A stretch of DNA of 64,000 nucleotides. Source: Rickettsia rickettsii. GTDB lineage: Bacteria; Pseudomonadota; Alphaproteobacteria; Rickettsiales; Rickettsiaceae. A program made the translations under genes and the position numbers. Below the pieces are notes generated by a model. That model did not search any database and had not been told where the DNA came from. It saw only the letters and a program-made list of their open reading frames with translations. Of this stretch, positions 38,765-47,637 are shown piece by piece. The DNA is taken from positions 620,001 through 684,000 of the forward strand of contig NZ_CP018914.1 of NCBI RefSeq assembly GCF_001951015.1, read 5' to 3'. Numbering within the stretch: the stretch's first letter is position 1; every line of letters starts with the position of its first letter.

Positions 38765-39598
38765 TTATTTAAAAAAATCCGGTTTAAATAACATAAAGCT
38801 CGCCTGAGATGATGTCGGTAATGGAGTTAAATTATATTGTGGATCGAAAGCATTTCCGTAAATTTTTTCTATTGTTTGGAGCGAACTTGGAGATTTCAAA
38901 GCCAACAATATTGACTTTAAAATAGTAAAAATTGCTATATATGGATCGGTTTCGGGGGAAGATAAGCGATGTTCTAAACGTTTGGGAAAAGCATTTGGAG
39001 TTCGTACGGCTACGCTTCTATTATTTCCACCGTACGATATATGCGTAGGAGCCATAAATTTTTTATTTATCCGTGAATAATCTAGAGTAGTAGGCATAAA
39101 AGCGAGTAGGGTGTCTAACATATAGTGACATAGCCCTTGTGCTGCTAAAATTATATAATAATCATTGAACTCGGAATGAAAATTAATATGAAAATGCATA
39201 CTATTACCATAATCATCCAAAAACGGCTTAGGCGAAAAATCTATATAACCGTTTAACTGCTGTGCCATTTTTTTTAAAATAGTTTTAACCTCTAATATAT
39301 TTTTTATATATTGTATTAAGTTTACAGAAGGGGGGAGATCTATTTCAAATTGGTTATTGCCTTTTTCTTTTTTTATTTTAGCAATTTTAAATCTAGCTAA
39401 GTATTTTCTTGAAAGTATTTCAAATTTAGCTATATCAATATTGTGGCTTAAATAAAACTCTATTTCTACGCCAATAATAGGGATTAGGTTATAGTCTTGA
39501 TGAAATTGTGCTATTATTTTTTCTAGCTGTTTATTTTTTTGTAAACGACCGGATAAAGTATTAATAAAACTATTATAATTAATATGGGATATTTTCAT
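38765..39598 (-). CDS. Stand-alone glutamine-synthetase-like catalytic domain
   Basis: A 277-residue protein with glutamine synthetase (GS) catalytic-domain motifs: IGVEIEFYLS (metal site strand), SMHFHINFHS (H-x-N/H ATP/metal site), NRSVAVRTP and RLEHRLSSPETDPYIAI (the R-x-E-x-R of the GS active site), with PKPFLDDYGNSMHFH before. Family proteins are usually 440-470 residues and begin with a beta-grasp domain, which is missing here. It may act as a gamma-glutamyl ligase or carboxylate-amine ligase. Its ATG overlaps the ATG of the divergent PgeF-like gene. No clear ribosome-binding site is seen. Confidence 0.75.
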   Translation of the reverse strand: MKISHINYNSFINTLSGRLQKNKQLEKIIAQFHQDYNLIPIIGVEIEFYLSHNIDIAKFEILSRKYLARFKIAKIKKEKGNNQFEIDLPPSVNLIQYIKNILEVKTILKKMAQQLNGYIDFSPKPFLDDYGNSMHFHINFHSEFNDYYIILAAQGLCHYMLDTLLAFMPTTLDYSRINKKFMAPTHISYGGNNRSVAVRTPNAFPKRLEHRLSSPETDPYIAIFTILKSILLALKSPSSLQTIEKIYGNAFDPQYNLTPLPTSSQASFMLFKPDFFK

Positions 39599-40319
39599 GG
39601 AAGGATTAATAAACGGATCAGTTTATTATAAAATTTTTGATAAAACATTCAATAATTCTAGTCATAGATATATAAAAAAAAATAACTCTATAAATGAAAC
39701 AGAAATAGTTGAAAACAAAAAATCTATTACTACTTATTTTAAAGCACAAGATATTTTAATTTTAAACCAAGTACATGGCAATCAAATTGTTAATGCTGAC
39801 GAGTCCATAATTGCCGTACCTGAAGCAGATGGCAGCATTACAACTAAGAAAAATTTAGTATTAGCGGTACAATCAGCAGATTGTGTACCGGTATTACTTG
39901 CAAGCGGCGACGGTAAAATAATCGGAGCGGCACATGCAGGTTGGAAAGGAAGTATAAATAATATTATTAGTAATATAGTTACTAAAATAACAGAAAAAGG
40001 AGCAAAGAATTTAATAGCAGTGATAGGTCCTGCCATAGCTCAAAGTTCATATGAAGTTGATGATGAATATTATAAAGCTTTCTTAAGTAAGGATATTAAC
40101 AATAAACAGTTTTTTATAAACTCTATAAAAGAAAATCATTATATGTTTGATTTACCGGCTTTTGTAGAGTTAAAACTTAAAGAAGCAGGCGTCAAAGATA
40201 TAAAAAATATTGCTGAAGATACTTACACAAATCCGTTAAAATATCCAAGTAAAAGACGCTCATATCATTTGCAAGAACCTTATAATCAGAATATATTATC
40301 AGCTATCGTAATGAAATAA
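39597..40319 (+). CDS. PgeF/YfiH-family (laccase-domain) protein
   Basis: A 240-residue DUF152 protein with its metal site: His60 in NQVHGNQ, Cys96 in QSADCVPVL and His113 in AHAGWKGSI, plus VIGPAIAQSSYEVD and EDTYTNPLKYPSKRRSYH. Members remove misincorporated residues during peptidoglycan synthesis (PgeF) or act on purine nucleosides (YfiH, LACC1). Rickettsiae have peptidoglycan, so the editing role is plausible. Its ATG and that of the minus-strand GS-like gene share two bases, so the promoter must lie within the neighbour's coding sequence. Confidence 0.9.
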   Translation: MEGLINGSVYYKIFDKTFNNSSHRYIKKNNSINETEIVENKKSITTYFKAQDILILNQVHGNQIVNADESIIAVPEADGSITTKKNLVLAVQSADCVPVLLASGDGKIIGAAHAGWKGSINNIISNIVTKITEKGAKNLIAVIGPAIAQSSYEVDDEYYKAFLSKDINNKQFFINSIKENHYMFDLPAFVELKLKEAGVKDIKNIAEDTYTNPLKYPSKRRSYHLQEPYNQNILSAIVMK

Positions 40320-40375
40320 TGGCATTGCTAAATAAATATTGATGGTTTGAAAAAGCTACACCATTGCAAGGAGGC

Positions 40376-40558
40376 GTTGTTGCATGGACACTGAGTCATC
40401 ATTGTGAGCAGCCGTAGGCTGCGTGGCAATCTAGAAAATAATTAAAAAATTCTGTAAATTAGAATTTTTTACTGGATTGCTTCATCAATTACTTTGTAAT
40501 TTCCTTGTAATGACGGGAAAACCGGTCTACGCAACAATGCTCGCTCGCAATAACGATA
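40376..40558. repeat. Compound repeat, CGTCATTGC family
   Basis: It begins GTTGTTGCATGGACA, then CATTGTGAGCAGCCGTAGGCTGC and GTGGCAATCTAGAAAATAATT. The second half has ACTGGATTGCTTCATCAATTAC and TTGTAATGACGG, then CTACGCAACAATGC and CTCGCAATAACG. It fills the gap between the PgeF-like gene and the dead def gene. Confidence 0.8.
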
Positions 40559-40611
40559 TCTATCTTTATTTAGCAATGCAAAAATCACTCTTCATTTATC
40601 GGAGTATATTA

Positions 40612-41163
40612 ATGAATCAAGATAAACCTTACTATCAAATAGTTTATGCACCAAACGATATTTTTAAAAAACAAGCAGAATATATAGACATTGTTGATGA
40701 CAATATTCGTACTATTGTCGATACAATGCTTCAGAATTTACATATAGAAAGGGCAGTGGGCTTGGGTGCTAATATGGTAGGAATATTAAAGCGTATAGCG
40801 GTAGTTGACCTACATGAAAATAATAAATCATCGCCTATAGTTTTTATTAATCCGGACATAACTTATTTTTCAGAAGAAACACAAACTTTTATTTAGGATT
40901 CTTTATCGTTTCCAGGCATTGAAGCATCTATTACACGATCAAAAGCAATCAAGCTAAAATATCTTGATTATAACGGTAATAAGCAAGAACTAGCAGCAGA
41001 AGGCTTTTTAGCAACTGTAATTCAGCATGAAATAGATTATTTAAACGGCAAAACTTTCTTAGATTATTCATCAAAACTTAAGCGTGATACACTACTTAAA
41101 AAGATGCTAAAGCATATAAAACTCCATCCTCCACATATTCACGATAGCGGTTGTAGGCATTAG
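40612..41163 (+). pseudogene. Dead peptide-deformylase-like gene
   Basis: A def-like frame of 183 codons with one internal TAG at 40894-40896. Before it come MNQDKPYYQIVYAPNDIF, motif 1 as GLGANMVGI (usually GxGLAAPQ) and PIVFINPDI. After it come SLSFPGIEA (motif 2, usually EGCLSVPG) and TVIQHEIDYLNGKTFLDY (motif 3, QHExDHLxG). The missing Gln of motif 1 and Cys of motif 2 show that it was a divergent second deformylase even before the stop arose. It starts after CGGAG. The stop is at 41161, where a truncated palindromic element begins. Confidence 0.8.
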
Positions 41164-41235
41164 ACATTGTCTCAAACTGCGCTTCTAGAGGTAATTTATA
41201 CATCAAGCCTAGACTCGTATCCTCACATACTACAT
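41161..41235. repeat. Truncated palindromic element
   Basis: TAGACATTGTCTCAAACTGC, CTTCTAGAGGTAATTT and GTATCCTCACATACT form the left half of the element seen whole at 26151-26296 and 30872-31015. The right half (AAATTCCTCTCTATAAGC) is missing; the dead toxin gene begins instead. Confidence 0.8.
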
Positions 41236-41253
41236 GAGGGTAAGAAGTAAAAA

Positions 41254-41679
41254 ATGGTCTCTTTTGTTTTAGATTCTTCAATTACTTTATCATGGCTTAT
41301 GCCTGATGAAGTAGCAAGCTTGGATATACTAGATAAAACCATAACAGAAGGAGCAATTGTCCCTGCTATTTGGGGGCTTGAGATTGGAAATGTATTATTA
41401 TGTGCAGAGCGTGCAAAACGTCTTACTGCAAATCAACGTCACCAAGCAATTTATACTTTAAAGGATCTTTACATCAAATTTAAAGGATCTTTACATCAAA
41501 ATTGATCAAATAACATTGGAACATATATGGTTTGAGACAATGGATTTAGCCGTACAATATGGATTAACACTTTATGATGCTAGTATTTAGAGCTAGTATT
41601 ACGCTGTGGGTTACCAATAGCAACACTTGATAAATCCTTAAAACAAGCAAGTAAAGCCGCTTGGGTCGTAGTATTGTGA
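41254..41679 (+). pseudogene. Dead VapC-type PIN-domain toxin
   Basis: The N-terminal half, FVLDSSITLSWLMPDE and VPAIWGLEIGNVLLCAERAK, is a PIN RNase domain with the first Asp and the Glu of the active site. After two lesions the other frame gives DLAVQYGLTLYDAS and YLELVLRCGLPIATLDKSLK, which hold the C-terminal acidic residues. The lesions are a 22-bp tandem duplication (41457-41500) and a one-base loss in GATGCTAG/TATTTAGAG at about 41582. No vapB antitoxin is left upstream, where a truncated repeat lies. Confidence 0.85.
41457..41500 (+). repeat. Exact 22-bp tandem duplication
   Basis: The unit TTTAAAGGATCTTTACATCA plus AA occurs twice without a gap (41457-41478, 41479-41500). Since 22 is not a multiple of three, it shifts the frame of the toxin gene. 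Removing one copy restores the frame up to the second lesion. Confidence 0.95.
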
Positions 41680-42374
41680 TCACATCTTCACAAGTCGTAG
41701 CCAAGCTGCCCAGTCACGTTTGCCTAAATCTTCTTCAAACGATAATAAGTCTTTTACCGTCTGCTTACATATTTCTACGGAAGGGATTATAAGCTCTTGT
41801 TCTTTTGTAGAATTTAGTAGGCATTGCGTTTTACAAGCTTGTTCTAAATGGTAAGTATAAAACATAGCTTCATGAATAGTTTTTCCGCAGGTAATAGCAC
41901 CGTGATTACGAAGTAACATCACATAATTCTGTTTAAGGTCAGTAACAAGTCTACTACTCTGTTTGTCGGCATCTAGTACTAGAGAATTATAATTATGATA
42001 TGATATTCTGTCGTAAAAATGTAATGCCCATTGACTGATCGGTAAAAGCCCGCATTTTAAAGCAGAAACGGCAATAGCTGCAGGAGTATGATAATGAAAA
42101 ATAGAGAAATATCAGGGCGTGTTTTATAAATACTACCATGAATAAAGTAACCGGTTTTATTATATTGATATTCTTCTCCTTCTAAAATTTGTCCGTCTAA
42201 ACTAACTTTTAAAAGATTCTCTGTAGTTACTTCTTCAAATCTTAGTCCAAAAGGATAAATATAGTAAAAAACGGCATTTTTAGGTCTTGCGGATAGATGC
42301 GTATAAGTATGATCATCCAGCGATAAATACGCCATTATTCGGTAAGCGGCAGCTAAATTATATTTTATATCCAT
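41680..42374 (-). pseudogene. Frameshifted class II aldolase/adducin-family gene
   Basis: The N-terminal frame has [55 protein letters not shown] and [12 protein letters not shown]. Near 42105 a one-base shift in a T-run moves to [14 protein letters not shown], with the zinc site H-Y-H, then [20 protein letters not shown] and [13 protein letters not shown]. This is the fuculose-aldolase/adducin-head fold of about 230 residues. All other sequence is well kept, so the lesion may be recent, or an error in a homopolymer. It ends next to the toxin gene on the other strand. Confidence 0.85.
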
Positions 42375-42417
42375 AATTGTTAAAATCTATATTGGTTTTA
42401 TGTTATTCTCGCGTGAT

Positions 42418-42600
42418 GTTGTTGCGTGAATCAGCTGTCCAATCTGAGCTACGGAAATTGCATAGCAATTGATGAAGCAATCTCAGAAGTCTGTTATTAT
42501 TTTATGAGATTGCCACGCAAGTACTACAACTGCTGGCAATGATTGGGTAATATCTACACAACAAGGCCACACAGGAATGACATAGGAGCTGTGCAACAAA
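42418..42600. repeat. Worn compound repeat, CGTCATTGC family
   Basis: TTGTTGCGTGAATCAGC, ATTGATGAAGCAATCTCAGAAG, ATGAGATTGCCACGC and GCTGGCAATGATTGG match the family with many changes. ACAACAAGGCCACACAGGAATGACATAGG follows from the GTCATTCCCGC family. It separates the aldolase remnant from the membrane protein gene. Confidence 0.65.
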
Positions 42601-42609
42601 TCCTCAACT

Positions 42610-44418
42610 CTATTTAAAAGGAGCGTATACCGCTTCTTCCTTTGTTTCTATAATCGCTTCTTTAGGAGCTTTTATGCATTCTTGTAAGGATTTCTTACCT
42701 AAATACGGTACTAGATTATAATTTAATATATAACATTGTAAATTATCTTTCTTACCGCTAAAGTTAAATTCAATTTTATTGCCTTGCTCCAATAGCTTTT
42801 TCACTTCTATTGTTTGCTGGATAAAATTCTTTTGTTCTAAGTTTAAGTGTTTGATTCTTAGTATATTTTTTACTACGGAAAACGTAGAAACAGCAAGAAG
42901 CAGAAAGCATATAAATAACTCTTTATTACTTTGCTTGTGTAAGAAAATACTATTTTTAACATACGAAGCTGCAATCATTCCGATAGCTATAACATAACAG
43001 CCAAGATATCTAAGTAACGATGCCCCTCTAATTGCCTCTTCATAACTAAAGTTAAAGAAATATAAATATAACCGCCACAAAGCAAAAATTATAAAACACG
43101 CAAACGTACTTATCAGGAAAAATTTATATTCTTTCAGCAAATCCGGTTTATATTTACGAATTCCGTACCATGCAGCTATACAAATAGTATATACAACTAA
43201 ACTTCCTTCTTTTAATAAGAATAACAAGAGAAATTTACCGTAATTTAGTAATAATGATCTATGCTGTTCATTAAAATTTTCAGCAATATATACTAAATTG
43301 CTAAAACTATGTTCGCATCTGTCAAAAAAATCATGGGTGTTTTTAAAATAACTCATCCAAATAAAATTACACAAAATAGGTAAAGTAAGTAAAATCAGAT
43401 ACGTAATATAATCACTTGATTTCTTAGGCTTTTTATAAAAAATTGTATAATGAGCTATAAGAATTATCGAAGCAAAACTAGCAAGCCATGTTCCAATTTC
43501 TCGGAAAGAGGCAAGTAATATCGTAATAGGTAAAATAAGCAATAATGCTTTTTTCTTGTCTTCCGCAAGGATATAAATTGCAAAAATAGCTCCGAACATT
43601 AAGCCAATAGTACTATCGTTATATATTGAACGAATTCCGGTCGTATATAATACTACGCCGCAAAGTAAAAGTGAAAACAACATTCCGGTTTGCCACAATT
43701 TCTTATTTGCAGCTAAAGGAGCTAGAAATGCTAAATGTAATAAGAAATGAGCAAATAATACGTTACCGTCCGAATAACCTGAAAGTAGCAGCATAAAATA
43801 ATGATAAACGGCAGCTCCTCTTGGATAATGGGCATGAGTAGTAATAATGGAAGTTAACGAAGACTGATTTTCAAAAACACCGAAATATAATAATTCTTTA
43901 GTAAATATTCCCCAATGTGAGAAATCATCATAAGAATGCAGCGATGCATCTCTGGTATAAAGAAAAAACAAAAGAATCAATAAAGTAAATACAATGATTT
44001 CAATTATATTTTTTCTAGATTCCTGCTTCCACAGAAATGACATGAAGGAGGTATTATTGCGTAGATCAAGAAATGCGTGCGGTGTCATACCGTGGCTTGA
44101 CCACGGTATCCAAAAATATAACTTAAAAATACTAAACATTTTTAACTGGATCCCGCGATCAAGTCGCGGGATGAAAGGAGCGGAGCCACCCCCTACAACA
44201 ACGCCTATAAAATGCAGGAATGACATGCAAGCTAAAAATATACCGATGAAATAATATATATATGTTGTAGCCGGTAATAGCTTTAACATAGCAAAACAAT
44301 ATAAAATCGGTACTAATATGCTGATTGTTATGGGAATAGCGAAAGTCAATTTTGTTTTGAAATATTTGGCAAAAAAAGATGAAAACCCAAAAATGCTTAA
44401 TATTGGTATTATGATCAT
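42610..44418 (-). CDS. Polytopic membrane protein with repeat insert (602 aa)
   Basis: An inner-membrane protein with about 12 hydrophobic segments, for example ITISILVPILYCFAMLKLL, IYYFIGIFLACMSFLHFIG, IIVFTLLILLFFLYT, LLILPITILLASF, ILLTLPILCNFIW and YVIAIGMIAASYVK. DASLHSYDDFSHWGIFTKEL and HAHYPRGAAVYHYFMLL lie in a periplasmic loop and recall the GT-C fold of lipid-linked sugar transferases (ArnT/PMT-like). I cannot name the family with certainty. Residues about 63-133 between the second and third helices are translated from a compound repeat. The C-terminus is a small soluble tail (KIEFNFSGKKDNLQCYILN). Confidence 0.75.
   Translation of the reverse strand: MIIIPILSIFGFSSFFAKYFKTKLTFAIPITISILVPILYCFAMLKLLPATTYIYYFIGIFLACMSFLHFIGVVVGGGSAPFIPRLDRGIQLKMFSIFKLYFWIPWSSHGMTPHAFLDLRNNTSFMSFLWKQESRKNIIEIIVFTLLILLFFLYTRDASLHSYDDFSHWGIFTKELLYFGVFENQSSLTSIITTHAHYPRGAAVYHYFMLLLSGYSDGNVLFAHFLLHLAFLAPLAANKKLWQTGMLFSLLLCGVVLYTTGIRSIYNDSTIGLMFGAIFAIYILAEDKKKALLLILPITILLASFREIGTWLASFASIILIAHYTIFYKKPKKSSDYITYLILLTLPILCNFIWMSYFKNTHDFFDRCEHSFSNLVYIAENFNEQHRSLLLNYGKFLLLFLLKEGSLVVYTICIAAWYGIRKYKPDLLKEYKFFLISTFACFIIFALWRLYLYFFNFSYEEAIRGASLLRYLGCYVIAIGMIAASYVKNSIFLHKQSNKELFICFLLLAVSTFSVVKNILRIKHLNLEQKNFIQQTIEVKKLLEQGNKIEFNFSGKKDNLQCYILNYNLVPYLGKKSLQECIKAPKEAIIETKEEAVYAPFK
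44018..44232. repeat. Compound repeat within the 602-aa membrane protein gene
   Basis: It holds GATTCCTGCTTCCACAGAAATGAC, GTCATACCGTGGCTTGACCACG, a TAAAAATACTAAACATTTTTAACTGG core, GATCCCGCGATCAAGTCGCGGGATGA and AACAACGCC with AGGAATGACATGC. At least two families are nested. On the minus strand it reads through without stop, adding about 70 residues. Confidence 0.85.
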
Positions 44419-44478
44419 ATTAATTTGTAAATATTGTAAATAATTTTTTGGTCATTGCGTGAACCGGTAAAACCCACT

Positions 44479-44606
44479 GTGTCACCCCGTGGCTTAACCA
44501 CGGGGTCCAAAAAACAATAAAAAATACTAATAATTTTAGTATTTTTAACTGGATCCCGTGGTCAAGCCACGGGGTGACAGAGGTGAAATTGATTCACGCA
44601 ACAAGG
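44479..44606. repeat. Best-preserved GTCACCCCGTGG-family palindrome
   Basis: GTGTCACCCCGTGGCTTAACCA, CGGGGTCC and the core TACTAATAATTTTAGTA are followed by GGATCCCGTGGTCAAGCCA, CGGGGTGACAGAGGTGAAATTG and the inverted leader GATTCACGCAACAAGG. It is the mirror image of the copy at 271-386. The rest of 44419-44680 contains further worn pieces (AACCGGTAAAACCC, GCAACAACGCC) and no gene. Confidence 0.85.
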
Positions 44607-44680
44607 CCACGCGGAAATGATATAGAACGAAAATGTCCGGCACTATAGGTATCCAATACCCGCTTGCAACAACGCCTTTA

Positions 44681-47317
44681 TCACCCGTGTTTAATTTTAG
44701 CTTGTGCTGCGGCGATTCTTGCTATAGGGATACGATATGGAGAACAAGAAACATAGTTTAAATTCATTCTATGAAAAAATTCTATAGAGGCAGGGTTCCC
44801 TGCATGTTCTCCGCAAGCTCCGAGTTTCAAATTAGCATTACTGCTTTTTCCGCGTTTTATAGCAATTTCAATTAATTCTCCTACTCCTTCTTCATCGAGA
44901 GTAGTAAATGGATCAGATTCAAAAATCTTTTCTTCTAAATAATATGGAAGAAAAGAGGCAATATCATCTCTAGAAATTCCATATGTAGTCTGAGTTAAAT
45001 CATTAGTACCAAAACTAAAATAGTCAACTTCCTTAGCTATTTTCTTACTGCCGAGTGCTGCCCTGGGTAGTTCTATCATAGTACCGAGCGTAAAGGAAAA
45101 CTTATAGCTATAACGTTGCTCTAATTCTTCTATTACCGCATAAATATCCATTTTAAGCTTTTGTATTTCACCTACATTGCTAATTAAAGGAATCATTAAT
45201 TCTAAGTTGCATTCTATATGTTCTTTTTTATGTAGCTCAAAAATAGCTGTAAAAATTGCTTCAATTTGCATTTGGTAAATTTCTGGCGAACATATACCAA
45301 GTCTACATCCACGGTGACCGAGCATAGGATTTACTTCATGCATAGCATGAAGACGTTGATTAATCATGGATAAAGGTAGATTTAAGCTATTGGCTAAATT
45401 CTTTTTATCTTCTTCGGTGGTAGGTAAAAACTCATGTAACGGCGGATCAAGTAATCTAATATTTACCGGTTTATCTTTCATTACTCTGAATAAAGCTTTA
45501 AAATCCTCAGTTTGCAGAGGTAATAATTTCTGCACGGCAAGCTTTCTCCGTTCTATATCAGGAGCAATAATCATGTCTCTTACTAAAGGAATTTTATTTT
45601 TATCAAAAAACATATGTTCGCTACGACATAAACCTATACCTTGAGCTCCAAACTTTACAGATACTAAAGCATCGTTAACTGTTTCAGCATTTGCACGAAC
45701 TTTTAAGCTACTAATCTCGTCTGCCCAATCTAAAATTAATTTTGATTCCTCACTGAAAGTAGGTTGAATTAACGGCATTTCACCTAAGAAGATTTTACCG
45801 CTACCTCCATCAATCGTTATAATATCACCTTGTTTAATAACTATGTCGCCTGCTGTTAATATTTGTTTTTTCTCATCTATAGATAAATTACTTGTACCGC
45901 AAACACAAGGCTTCCCCATACCTCTTGCCACAACTGCAGCATGTGAAGTCATTCCCCCTCTAATAGTTAAAATACCTGAAGAAACATGCATTCCGTTAAT
46001 ATCCTCAGGACTAGTATCATGGCGTACTAAAATTACTTTATGATGATGAGATAATTTTTCGGCATCATAAGGTGAGAATACTGCAATACCTGTTGCAGCC
46101 CCAGGAGAAGCAGGTAGCCCCTCAGCAATAGAAGTAAGCCCCTTACTGTAATCAATTCTTGTATGTAATAATTGATTTAATGATTCCGGATCGATTCGCA
46201 TTAAGGCTTGTTCTTTAGAAATAAGCTTTTCTTCTACCATTTGTACGGCAATATTAATAGCAGCGATGGCTGTTCTTTTTGCAGTACGTGTTTGCAAAAT
46301 ATATAGCTTATTATTTTCTATAGTGAATTCTATATCCTGCATATCTAAGTAATGTTCTTCAAGCTTTTGTGCAATTTGTGATAACTCCTTAAACACTTCC
46401 GGCATCATTGCTTGCATAGAATTTGAATCATTTGCAATAATAGGCATAGGTGTTCTAGTTCCCGATACTATGTCTTCACCTTGAGCATTTATTAAAAACT
46501 CTCCAAAGAGCTTTTTTTCTCCTGTAGCAGGTGATCTAGTAAAAGCAACTCCCGTAGCTGAAGTTTTACCTAAATTACCGAAAACCATTGCTTGGATATT
46601 AATAGCAGTACCGCAATCCTCCGAAATATTATTGATTTTTCTATATATAACCGCTCTATTACTCATCCAAGAATGTAGCACCGCTTTAATTGCCGATTCT
46701 AACTGTTCATAAGGATCATTAATTAGTTGCTTAGTATACTTAATATGCAACCGTTTGAAATCATCAATAATTTTTTCTAATAATTCTACGGTAATATCGC
46801 TATCTTTATGAATATCGGCTTGCATCTTGTGCTTTTCGTAAATTTGTTCAAATAGATCACTAGGTATAGATAATACCGTTGAACCGTACATTTCTAAAAA
46901 TCTTTTGTAACTATCAAGAGCAAATCGTTTATCACCGCAGGAATCCGCAAGAGCATTACACACTTCGTTATTCATTCCAAGATTAAGGATAGTATCCATC
47001 ATTCCAGGCATTGAAACCGTAGAGCCCGAACGCACCGATAACAATAAAGGATTGCTTGTACTGCCGAAAATTTTACCGGTAATTATTTCAAGTTCAGTGA
47101 TAGCTTTTTTTAAGTCGCTTTGAAAGTTTTTAGGAAAGTTATTATTGTGGGTATAAAAATAATTACATAGCTCTGTAGTTATTGTAAAACCATCAGGAAT
47201 AGGTAGTTTTAGGTTGGACATTTCGGCAAGACCAGCACCTTTGTTACCAAGTATATTTTTCATTCTAGCGTTTCCATCACTACCATTACTGCCAAAATAA
47301 TAAATTAATTTTTTCAT
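44681..47317 (-). CDS. ppdK: Pyruvate, phosphate dikinase
   Basis: PPDK interconverts pyruvate, ATP and phosphate with PEP, AMP and PPi. In Rickettsia, which lacks complete glycolysis, it links imported or TCA-derived pyruvate to PEP. Motifs are GNKGAGLAEMSNL (ATP-grasp), the phospho-His loop GGMTSHAAVVARGMGKPC, the PEP-domain VNIRLLDPPLHEFLP, GHRGCRLGICSPEIY, FSFGTNDLTQTTYGISRDD and the catalytic Cys in LGACGEHAGNP. The ATG at 47317 (MKKLIYYFG) gives 878 residues. An in-frame TTG 12 bases upstream is possible but lacks support. It is alone on its strand with rnpB divergent. Confidence 0.96.
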   Translation of the reverse strand: MKKLIYYFGSNGSDGNARMKNILGNKGAGLAEMSNLKLPIPDGFTITTELCNYFYTHNNNFPKNFQSDLKKAITELEIITGKIFGSTSNPLLLSVRSGSTVSMPGMMDTILNLGMNNEVCNALADSCGDKRFALDSYKRFLEMYGSTVLSIPSDLFEQIYEKHKMQADIHKDSDITVELLEKIIDDFKRLHIKYTKQLINDPYEQLESAIKAVLHSWMSNRAVIYRKINNISEDCGTAINIQAMVFGNLGKTSATGVAFTRSPATGEKKLFGEFLINAQGEDIVSGTRTPMPIIANDSNSMQAMMPEVFKELSQIAQKLEEHYLDMQDIEFTIENNKLYILQTRTAKRTAIAAINIAVQMVEEKLISKEQALMRIDPESLNQLLHTRIDYSKGLTSIAEGLPASPGAATGIAVFSPYDAEKLSHHHKVILVRHDTSPEDINGMHVSSGILTIRGGMTSHAAVVARGMGKPCVCGTSNLSIDEKKQILTAGDIVIKQGDIITIDGGSGKIFLGEMPLIQPTFSEESKLILDWADEISSLKVRANAETVNDALVSVKFGAQGIGLCRSEHMFFDKNKIPLVRDMIIAPDIERRKLAVQKLLPLQTEDFKALFRVMKDKPVNIRLLDPPLHEFLPTTEEDKKNLANSLNLPLSMINQRLHAMHEVNPMLGHRGCRLGICSPEIYQMQIEAIFTAIFELHKKEHIECNLELMIPLISNVGEIQKLKMDIYAVIEELEQRYSYKFSFTLGTMIELPRAALGSKKIAKEVDYFSFGTNDLTQTTYGISRDDIASFLPYYLEEKIFESDPFTTLDEEGVGELIEIAIKRGKSSNANLKLGACGEHAGNPASIEFFHRMNLNYVSCSPYRIPIARIAAAQAKIKHG

Positions 47318-47602
47318 ATCATATATCAAAATTTGCTAACAATTTATGTGTTTAGGAGCATTAAATACATATTTATACAGTATGAAAAAAATAGTAGCAA
47401 CGTTAAATTAAGAATATCTTTAATAAAATAGTTGAAATTTTAATTTGTTATTATACTTGTTAATTTAATTATATTCTGTGTACAAAAGTCAAATTTTCAA
47501 AAAAAATCTTATTAATTTTCGCTAAAAAATATCTCAAAATAGCAAATCAATTAGAAACCTTCACAGAATCTAATAAGTTAATTGAACTTATTCTAAATGT
47601 TA

Positions 47603-47631
47603 TTGACTAATTTAAGAAAATTGACCATAAT
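47603..47631 (+). promoter_or_regulatory. rnpB promoter
   Basis: TTGACT (47603-47608), 17 bases, and CATAAT (47626-47631) lie just ahead of the RNase P RNA. The predicted start is near 47638. The 47330-47602 stretch is AT-rich without other recognisable features. Confidence 0.7.
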
Positions 47632-47637
47632 TCTAAG

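Noticed and set aside
41096-41281. Minus-strand frame with TYKLPLE-like peptide
   Set aside because: It is the translated truncated palindromic element plus the antisense of the dead def gene.
47318-47329. TTG start four codons upstream for ppdK
   Set aside because: No ribosome-binding site supports it; the ATG at 47317 gives the usual N-terminus.
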